From positions 3,183-67,182 of the forward strand of contig DATHTE010000014.1 in assembly GCA_035463475.1 (NCBI GenBank): DNA of 64,000 bases, given 5' to 3'. The position numbers and the translations under genes are program-made. Below the pieces are notes generated by a model that made no database searches, was not told where the DNA came from, and saw nothing but the letters and a program-made list of their open reading frames with translations. Source of the DNA: JACPDI01 sp035463475. GTDB taxonomy: Bacteria; Acidobacteriota; Vicinamibacteria; Vicinamibacterales; 2-12-FULL-66-21. Each line of letters starts with the position of its first letter. Positions within the stretch are counted from its first letter, which is position 1. Below are positions 58,456 to 64,000 of this stretch, piece after piece.

Positions 58456-59734
58456 ATCGCCGCCGCGCCTTGATGTACACGTCGATCTCGTCGTTCCTCG
58501 GATTCACGAAATCCAGCCGAACCTTCCCCTCCTGCTCCGAGATCGTCGCGGGCACCGAGGAGGTGGTCAGGTACCAGCCTTCGGGCAGGAGGATGGCGTT
58601 CGCCGGGCGTCCGAAGGCGCGATGCCAGACCAGTTGATCGCCCACGAGACCGTAGCGACCCGGGTCCGTGTAGGTCTCTTCGATGCGCAGGCGGGTCGAC
58701 CGTCCCTTCTGCACGGCCGGGAACCTGACAATAACCACCTCGGTGTCCGGCGCGACGGTCTCACGGATGTCGATCCCAGCCTTGGCGATCGCGTCGCCGC
58801 GCAACGTCTCGGTCTTCAGCGCCTCGCCCGTGTCGAGGACCTTCGCCGAAGGGTTCGACACGCGGCTGCCCGCCCGCACGACGTTGAGGTACTTGTCGGT
58901 GCCCTCGCGTGACTCCGTGTAGTCGTGATACAGCCGGAAGGCGTGCGTCTCCGGCTGCTGCATGAAATACACAATCTCCCGGTCCTGCCGCGCGCGCTCG
59001 CTCACGGGCATGTCGCGCAGCGAGGAAACGGGGGCAGTCACCGTTTCCCGGGAAGGCTGCTGAAAACGGGGTCTGTCCCCGTTTTCTGGACGATTCCCGA
59101 AACGGGGACTGTCCCCGTTTCCGGTCCCTTTGGCGATCTTCCTCGCTCGCAGCACGAGGTCCGCGGATCCCGGGAACGTGTGGATGAAGCTCAGGGCGAT
59201 GCGAGAGTCCGCCTCCTGAATGACCTGCACCGGCACGTTGCAGCTCACGACTTCGTAGCCGGCGGGCAGCACGACCGCGTTGCGCCGGATGCCGAGCGGC
59301 CGCGCGAACACCAGCGTGTCCCCTTCCGTGTAGTAGCTTTTCGGATCGCGGTACGTCTTGAGAATGCGGATGCGCGCTTCGCCGCCGTCGCGCGGCACGG
59401 GCCGCGCGAGCGCCACCTTTATATAAGAGCCGTCCGGATCGGCGCGCGCGAACCCGGCATCGCGCGCCTGCGCGCCGGATACCACTTCGAACTTGAGCGG
59501 CTCCCCCGTCACCCGATCGATGACCGACTCGTCGCTCGCCTCGCTTCCTTTGCGAATCGGGTTGAAGTAGAAGGTCGCGCCGGGCGTCACCGCCGTCACG
59601 TCGTAGACGATGCGGAATTTCGCGCTGCCTGGATCGAGAAGTTCGTAGCGCGTGTACTCGTCGCTGCTGGCATTCTGCGCGAGCGCCGGACCGGCCGCCA
59701 GCACGGCGGCGATGATCGTCAGCATCTTCTTCAT
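58454..59734 (-). CDS. Secreted duplicated-domain protein of unknown function with palindrome-coded linker
   Basis: The product is 426 aa. A signal peptide spans about 1-19 (AGPALAQ). The body has two copies of one domain: residues about 120-200 (TYRDPKSYYTEGDTLVFARP and IRRNAVVLPAGYEVVSC) and about 350-426 (TYTDPGRYGLVGDQLVWHRA and RPANAILLPEGWYL). Residues 205-237, around the link between them, come from three palindromes (NGDSPRFGNRPENGDRPRF). I do not recognise the family. It lies downstream of a putative lipoprotein gene. Confidence 0.8.
   Translation of the reverse strand: MKKMLTIIAAVLAAGPALAQNASSDEYTRYELLDPGSAKFRIVYDVTAVTPGATFYFNPIRKGSEASDESVIDRVTGEPLKFEVVSGAQARDAGFARADPDGSYIKVALARPVPRDGGEARIRILKTYRDPKSYYTEGDTLVFARPLGIRRNAVVLPAGYEVVSCNVPVQVIQEADSRIALSFIHTFPGSADLVLRARKIAKGTGNGDSPRFGNRPENGDRPRFQQPSRETVTAPVSSLRDMPVSERARQDREIVYFMQQPETHAFRLYHDYTESREGTDKYLNVVRAGSRVSNPSAKVLDTGEALKTETLRGDAIAKAGIDIRETVAPDTEVVIVRFPAVQKGRSTRLRIEETYTDPGRYGLVGDQLVWHRAFGRPANAILLPEGWYLTTSSVPATISEQEGKVRLDFVNPRNDEIDVYIKARRR
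59024..59121. repeat. Three GGGGACTGTCCCC-type palindromes in a coding sequence
   Basis: Units 59024-59048, 59062-59086 and 59099-59121 are near-perfect palindromes with cores such as GGGGTCTGTCCCC and GGGGACTGTCCCC inside GAAAAC...GTTTTC arms. All are in frame and stop-free in the duplicated-domain protein gene. Confidence 0.9.
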
Positions 59735-59749
59735 GGCTTGCTCCGTCCC

Positions 59750-60421
59750 TCACCGCGTCCGTTCGAACACCGTCCCCGAGCCGAAGTCCACAGCCGGCCG
59801 CGCCTGCAGCCAGCGGCGCAGCGCCTCAGTCGGCTCGGTGAGGACCACGTACTGGCGCTGGTCGAACACGGCGCCTGGCCCGTACGGTTTGCCCGACTTC
59901 ATCGTGGCGCGCGCGGCATCGTAGTCGAGCTGCGAGACCACCCACCGGGCGCCGTCGCGCTGCAGCCTCAGGATCAGGTGCGCCGGCACCAGGGCGGCGC
60001 CGTGATCGACGCCGCGCGGCGCCATCAGATCCAGAAAATACGCGTCCCCGATCATCGTCAGATGCCCGGTGAAGTCACGCACCTCCACAGGATGGCGGTA
60101 CTGCACGCGATAGGACCGCCACTCGCCCCGCTCGATGCTGACTTCCACGTTGTCCTCCGGCGCGCGCCAGGTCCCGAGGAGCGTCTCGTCCCACGCGATG
60201 GTCGCATCGTCGTAGGCCGGGTGCATCGAGAGGACGATGCAGCCGGAGCAGAGCAGCGCGGTGGCGATGAGCACGGCCGTCGTCGCCAGTCGACGACGGC
60301 CGGTGCAGGCGTGGCTGATGACGCGAGTGCTCGCCGGCGGAGAGGCTGGGCCCACAGCCCTTATTGTGCCCGATCGGGACCTGCGAAAACCGCTCACGTG
60401 AGAGGGCCATCGGTCGAGCAC
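59750..60421 (-). CDS. Putative lipoprotein of unknown function
   Basis: The open frame encodes up to 223 aa. A lipobox-like ALLCSGC lies about 60 residues from the first ATG, so translation probably begins nearer to it, at a codon I cannot pick. The mature part has ETLLGTWRAPEDNVEVSIERG and FTGHLTMIGDAYFLDL, a lipocalin-like strand pattern. It precedes the duplicated-domain gene on the same strand. Confidence 0.65.
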   Translation of the reverse strand: MLDRWPSHVSGFRRSRSGTIRAVGPASPPASTRVISHACTGRRRLATTAVLIATALLCSGCIVLSMHPAYDDATIAWDETLLGTWRAPEDNVEVSIERGEWRSYRVQYRHPVEVRDFTGHLTMIGDAYFLDLMAPRGVDHGAALVPAHLILRLQRDGARWVVSQLDYDAARATMKSGKPYGPGAVFDQRQYVVLTEPTEALRRWLQARPAVDFGSGTVFERTR

Positions 60422-60473
60422 GGGGGTGGCGTCGGCGATGGCACGCGACGATGACGCAGCGCGTGACGGATCG

Positions 60474-61715
60474 TCACGCGCTCGAGCTCTGAAGGCTGGC
60501 GATCTCGCGACCGCGCGTCTCGGGGATCCACACCCACGTCACGGCCGCCGCGAGGAAGGCCGCAGCCGCCACGGCGAGCGCGGCGCCGAAGCCACTGGTC
60601 TCGGCGAGCCGGCCGACGACGAATGGCGCCACCGCGCTCGCGATGCGTCCGATGTTATACGTGAAGCCCTGCGCGGTCGCGCGGATGGCCGTGGGGTAAA
60701 TCTCGGCCGTGACGGCGCCGAAGCCGCTGAAGTACCCGGTGCCGAAGAACGCGACGAAAGGCCCGAGGACGAGCAGCACCCACGGCGTTCGCGTCGCGCC
60801 GTACGCGAAGACCAGCACGGCGGCAGCCAGGAGGTAGACGACATACGTGCGCCGCCGCCCCACGGCATCGCTGATGAACCCGAACGTCACGTACCCGAAC
60901 CACATTCCGACCTGCATCGCCACGACGAACCCGGACATCACGGATGGAGACAGCCCGATGCCCCCTTGGTCCGGCGGCAGCGACAGATATGCCGGGATCC
61001 ACAGGTTGAACCCCCACCACGCGAACATGGTGAACGCGTTCATCAGCGTCACGGCGAGCGTGAGCGGGCCGAGAGGGCGGCGGACGATGTCGGCGAACGA
61101 TCCCCGGCGCACGGGTTCTGCGCGTGACTGGCGCCAGACCGCGGGCTCTTCCACGCGGCGCCGGATCCACACCGTGAAGAGCGCCGGGAGCACGCCAACG
61201 AAGAACACCGCGCGCCAGCCCCAGCGCGGGAGAACGATCGCCGTGACCACCGCGGCCGCGGCGTAGCCGACCGCCCAGGCGCTTTGCATCAGCCCGAGCG
61301 CCTTCCCGCGATGCTCTGCCGGCCACGTCTCGGACACGAGCGCCGCGCCGCTGGCCCATTCGCCCCCCATGCCGATGCCGAGCGCCGCGCGGAACACCGC
61401 AAGTTGCCAGATGGTCTGCGCCAGCCCGCACGCCGCGGTGAACACCGAGTAGATCAGGATGCTCCCCATCAACGCGCGCGTCCGGCCGAAGCGATCGGCC
61501 ACGACGCCGAACAGCAGGCCGCCGGCCGCCGAGGCGATCAGCGTGATCGAACCGAGCAGGCCCGCCGTGGTCTTCGGGATCCCGAGGTCGGTCATGAGCG
61601 ACGCGAGGACGAGCGCGTAGAGCATCACGTCGAACGCGTCGAGCATCCACCCGAACCCGGCGGCCACCAGGGCCCGCCGCGCCGCCGACGGCGCCTCAGC
61701 CCACCATCGGAACAC
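60474..61715 (-). CDS. MFS transporter, metabolite:H+ symporter type
   Basis: The product is 413 aa with 12 membrane segments. MFS motifs are GWMLDAFDVMLYALVLAS at the start, GVVADRFGRTRALMGSI between helices 2 and 3, and GFISDAVGRRRTYVVYLL in the middle. The LDAFDVM start is typical of aromatic-acid or sialic-acid symporters. Substrate is unknown; pxpA upstream hints at an organic acid but is not proof. Confidence 0.88.
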   Translation of the reverse strand: MFRWWAEAPSAARRALVAAGFGWMLDAFDVMLYALVLASLMTDLGIPKTTAGLLGSITLIASAAGGLLFGVVADRFGRTRALMGSILIYSVFTAACGLAQTIWQLAVFRAALGIGMGGEWASGAALVSETWPAEHRGKALGLMQSAWAVGYAAAAVVTAIVLPRWGWRAVFFVGVLPALFTVWIRRRVEEPAVWRQSRAEPVRRGSFADIVRRPLGPLTLAVTLMNAFTMFAWWGFNLWIPAYLSLPPDQGGIGLSPSVMSGFVVAMQVGMWFGYVTFGFISDAVGRRRTYVVYLLAAAVLVFAYGATRTPWVLLVLGPFVAFFGTGYFSGFGAVTAEIYPTAIRATAQGFTYNIGRIASAVAPFVVGRLAETSGFGAALAVAAAAFLAAAVTWVWIPETRGREIASLQSSSA

Positions 61716-61727
61716 GATCCCTCCGGA

Positions 61728-61830
61728 CGATCGGGAAATTGATAATCAGGGAATCGGGAAATGGCGCGATTGGCAATCGGATCATCGGTAATCTGGCAGT
61801 TGCATCGGGGAATCGGGCCATCGGGATGAC
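61728..61830. repeat. Degenerate ATCGGGAATT-type repeat in spacer
   Basis: About 100 bp consist of imperfect 10-12-nt units: ATCGGGAAATTGATAATCAG, GAATCGGGAAATGGCG, GATTGGCAATCGGATCATCG, AATCGGGCCATCGGGATG. There is no gene. It lies just upstream of the MFS gene. The unit differs from those in the other repeat-filled spacers. Confidence 0.75.
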
Positions 61831-61835
61831 CCGTG

Positions 61836-62603
61836 TCAATGGGCGCGGAACGACGCGACCGCCACGCCCGCGGACTCGAGGGCCTGGCGGATGCGTCGCG
61901 CGAGGTCCGCGGCACCGGGCGTGTCGCCGTGCACGCAGATCGTGTCCGCACGCAGCGCGATGGACGCGCCGGTGGTCGCCACGACGCTGCCGTCGCGCAC
62001 CATGCGGACGGCGCGCGCCGCCACGGCGTCGGCGTCGTGAATCACGGAGCCCTCCCGCCGGCGGGAGGTGAGCGAGCCGTCCGGCTCGTACGCCCGATCC
62101 GCGAACACCTCGGACGCGACGCGCAGCCCCGCGGCCTCTCCGGCGGCGAGCATCGGCGAGCCCGCGAGGCCGAAGAGGATTAGTGAGGGATCGAACGCCC
62201 GCACGGCGCGGGCGATGGCGTCGGAAAGCGTGACGTTCCGGGCAGCCATGTTGTAGAGCGCGCCGTGCGGTTTCACATGTTGCAGCTGCACGCCTTCAGC
62301 GCGCGCCATCGCGGCCAGCGCGCCGAGTTGATACAGGACCATGCCCTCGACTTCGTCGGGGCTGACCTGCATCTCGCGCCGGCCGAAGCCAGCCAGGTCA
62401 GGCAGCCCGGGGTGCGCGCCGACGGCGACGCCGTGCGCTCTGGCGAGCCTCACCGTGGCGCGCATGACCGCCGGATCGCCGGCGTGAAACCCGCACGCGA
62501 TGTTCGCCGAGGTGATGGTGGACATCACCTCGGCGTCGGCGCCCAGGGAGTACGCCCCGAAGGACTCTCCCATGTCGCAGTTCAGATCGACGGAGCGCGC
62601 CAC
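61836..62603 (-). CDS. pxpA: 5-oxoprolinase subunit A (LamB/YcsF family)
   Basis: The product is 255 aa. Family motifs are VDLNCDMGESFGAY, SANIACGFHAGDP, VAVGAHPGLPDLAGFGRR, VKPHGALYNMA and FADRAYEPDGSL. PxpA works with PxpBC to hydrolyse 5-oxoproline; the partner genes are not in the window. It ends close to the TonB receptor on the same strand. Confidence 0.93.
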   Translation of the reverse strand: MARSVDLNCDMGESFGAYSLGADAEVMSTITSANIACGFHAGDPAVMRATVRLARAHGVAVGAHPGLPDLAGFGRREMQVSPDEVEGMVLYQLGALAAMARAEGVQLQHVKPHGALYNMAARNVTLSDAIARAVRAFDPSLILFGLAGSPMLAAGEAAGLRVASEVFADRAYEPDGSLTSRRREGSVIHDADAVAARAVRMVRDGSVVATTGASIALRADTICVHGDTPGAADLARRIRQALESAGVAVASFRAH

Positions 62604-62604
62604 G

Positions 62605-64000
62605 TCAGAACGTGTACCGGACGGCCAACTCGACCTGCCGCGACGGCGCGTTGATGTTCGGCAGGAGCTGCCCGGGCTGGCCGAACAGCGGCCGCCCCTG
62701 CGGATCGTTGCCGGCGCCGATGTTGACGTTGTTCATCTGGAAGTTCGCGCGGTCGAAGATGTTGAACAGCTGCGCGATGAACTCCACCCGGTGCTGCCCC
62801 GCGAAGCTGAAGAACTTCGACACGCGCAGATCGACGTTCGCGAAACCCGGACACGACACCTCCGACACCGTCGTCAGGTTGCGCGACGTTCGATAGGCAT
62901 TCACGGCGTCCAGATTCAGGCCGCGACAGCCTGAGCCGACCGCCACGCCCGGCGGCAGATCGCCGATGTAGCCGTCCGTGTCGAGGTCGACCGACGTGGA
63001 TGGGAAGAACGGCAGCGACGATCGGAAGTCGCCGATCGCCGAAACCTGCACCTGCCCGGGCAGCGCGACGATGCCGCTCACCACGAGCCGATGCCGTCGG
63101 TCCGCCGTGGCGGGCCGCTTCACCTTCAGGTAGCCGTACGCGTCAGGGGCGGTATTCGTCAGCGCGTCGTCCTCTGACTGGCTCAACGTGTACGACACGA
63201 GGTACTGGTAGCTGTTGCTCATGCGCTTCTCCAGCTTCAGGAGCAGCGCCTTGTACGTGTTGTCCGCCGACGATTCCAGGAACGTCACCCGACCGAACTG
63301 GGGAAACGGTTTGACGCGGCTCACCTGATCCGGCAGGTTGGGATCGACGTCGAGACGGTCGGAGTAGCGCCAGACAAACGTGCCATCGGCCGTCAGGCCG
63401 ATGTTGCGGGTCAGTTGACGGCTGATGCCGACGTTTGCCTGGTGGGCGTACGGATTCACGAAGTCGCTGCTGTTCACGATGATGTTCGGCGGCGCCGCGG
63501 ACAGAAACTGATCGCGCGACCGCCCCTGGAACGGATCCGGGTACGATGGGCGCGGGATCGTGATCGGTTTCTGTTGCGGCCACGTCAACTCGCCTCCCTG
63601 CAGCAGCGTGCGGATGTTGTCGTAGAACATGCCGTAGGCGGCGTGCACGTTGGTCACGCCGTTCCCCTTCGGATCCCACGCGAACCCGACGCGCGGGCCG
63701 AAGTTGTTGCGATCGCCGCGCCCGGCGTAGCCGTTCGTCAGCGCCGTGGGGATCTCGATCGGAAAGCTGCCGTCGCGTCCGAGCTTGTCCTGAATCTTCT
63801 GCAGCAGCCCTGGAACGTCCTCGAGGAAGACCCCCGTTTGCACGTCGTACCGCAGCCCGAGGTTGAACGTCAGGGTGGACGTCGCCTCCCAGTCGTCCTG
63901 GACGTACGCCGAGAAGTGCTTGACGGGGATGTCGCCGTAGGTCGGCAGCGTGTTCTGGTACTGCGTTGGCCACGTCGTCTGGTCATTCGGGTTGTATGGC
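62605..64000 (-). CDS. TonB-dependent receptor, Oar-like, C-terminal part (cut by window end)
   Basis: Only about 465 C-terminal residues are present; the gene continues past 64000. Visible barrel features include HFSAYVQDDWEATSTLTFNL, the FGPRVGFAWDPKG segment, and a terminal NIFDRANFQMNN / VELAVRYTF. Such receptors with N-terminal carboxypeptidase-regulatory domains are abundant in Acidobacteriota; the substrate is unknown. It is directly followed by pxpA on the same strand. Confidence 0.88.
   Translation of the reverse strand, partial: PYNPNDQTTWPTQYQNTLPTYGDIPVKHFSAYVQDDWEATSTLTFNLGLRYDVQTGVFLEDVPGLLQKIQDKLGRDGSFPIEIPTALTNGYAGRGDRNNFGPRVGFAWDPKGNGVTNVHAAYGMFYDNIRTLLQGGELTWPQQKPITIPRPSYPDPFQGRSRDQFLSAAPPNIIVNSSDFVNPYAHQANVGISRQLTRNIGLTADGTFVWRYSDRLDVDPNLPDQVSRVKPFPQFGRVTFLESSADNTYKALLLKLEKRMSNSYQYLVSYTLSQSEDDALTNTAPDAYGYLKVKRPATADRRHRLVVSGIVALPGQVQVSAIGDFRSSLPFFPSTSVDLDTDGYIGDLPPGVAVGSGCRGLNLDAVNAYRTSRNLTTVSEVSCPGFANVDLRVSKFFSFAGQHRVEFIAQLFNIFDRANFQMNNVNIGAGNDPQGRPLFGQPGQLLPNINAPSRQVELAVRYTF

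Overview
The window is high-GC bacterial DNA with tightly packed genes and many ATGA/GTGA start-stop overlaps. It looks like an Acidobacteriota chromosome, most plausibly Vicinamibacteria or a relative. The reasons are the futalosine menaquinone genes, a SUF operon led by an Rrf2 regulator, an Oar-like TonB receptor, and secreted proteins with carboxypeptidase-regulatory domains. The taxonomic call is inference; no rRNA gene is present.

Layout. 1-1.2 kb is an accessory edge: the end of a BrnA-type antitoxin, a small secreted protein flanked by attC-like palindromes, a gene remnant and tRNA-Arg(ACG). 1.4-9.2 kb holds a GH3 N-acetylhexosaminidase, moaB-moeA, a peroxiredoxin with an in-frame UGA at its catalytic Cys, superoxide dismutase, nadA, mqnE and yjbQ. 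9.3-14.5 kb is a cobalamin-riboswitch-controlled B12 uptake operon (btuB-D-C-F). 14.6-23.9 kb (minus strand) runs from an Rrf2 regulator through sufA-B-C-D-S-U-T, a second cysteine desulfurase, a secreted protein and mqnD, behind a clear promoter with two operator-like palindromes. 24-31.9 kb has moeB-rhodanese, rmuC, a SIMPL protein, a sulfatase-modifying-type protein, an aminotransferase, homoserine dehydrogenase, a second UGA-for-Cys gene (glutaredoxin-like) and a CoA-transferase. 32-36 kb has a PilT-like ATPase, unknowns and ubiE/menG. 36.2-40.3 kb is a metal block: cupredoxin, ZIP transporter, multicopper oxidase and, divergent from them, a DtxR regulator fused in frame to a secreted barrel protein. 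40.4-46 kb has queD/queC, a DUF4097 lipoprotein, nagA, a ROK kinase, a PIN-like protein and a deoxyhypusine-synthase-like protein. 46-55 kb has a sigma-54 activator, a subtilase, an HD-GYP/GGDEF protein, a flavin reductase, a BON lipoprotein, fabI and an acetamidase. 55-64 kb has mostly secreted or unknown proteins, an S41 protease, an MFS transporter, pxpA and a TonB receptor cut by the window end.

Three things stand out. First, two unrelated thioredoxin-fold genes (peroxiredoxin at 5170-5688, glutaredoxin-like at 30453-30728) have TGA exactly where the first active-site Cys of a CxxC motif belongs. Each is followed at a proper distance by a hairpin whose loop has a G in its first two positions, as in bacterial SECIS elements. 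This strongly suggests selenoproteins and a selenocysteine-decoding host. Second, palindromes with GGGGTC(A/T)GACCCC-, GGGGACTGTCCCC- or CACCAATTG-type cores lie in frame inside conserved genes (ubiE, btuF, a duplicated-domain secreted protein) and supply gene ends, like the protein-coding palindromic elements known from Rickettsia. Third, several spacers are filled with degenerate short-period repeats, with a different unit in each spacer.

Pathway links: MqnE, MqnD and UbiE/MenG are parts of futalosine-type menaquinone synthesis. MoaB, MoeA and MoeB belong to molybdenum-cofactor or thiocarboxylate chemistry. SUF plus NifS-type desulfurase feed Fe-S enzymes such as NadA and MqnE. NagZ-like hydrolase, ROK kinase and NagA fit amino-sugar recycling.
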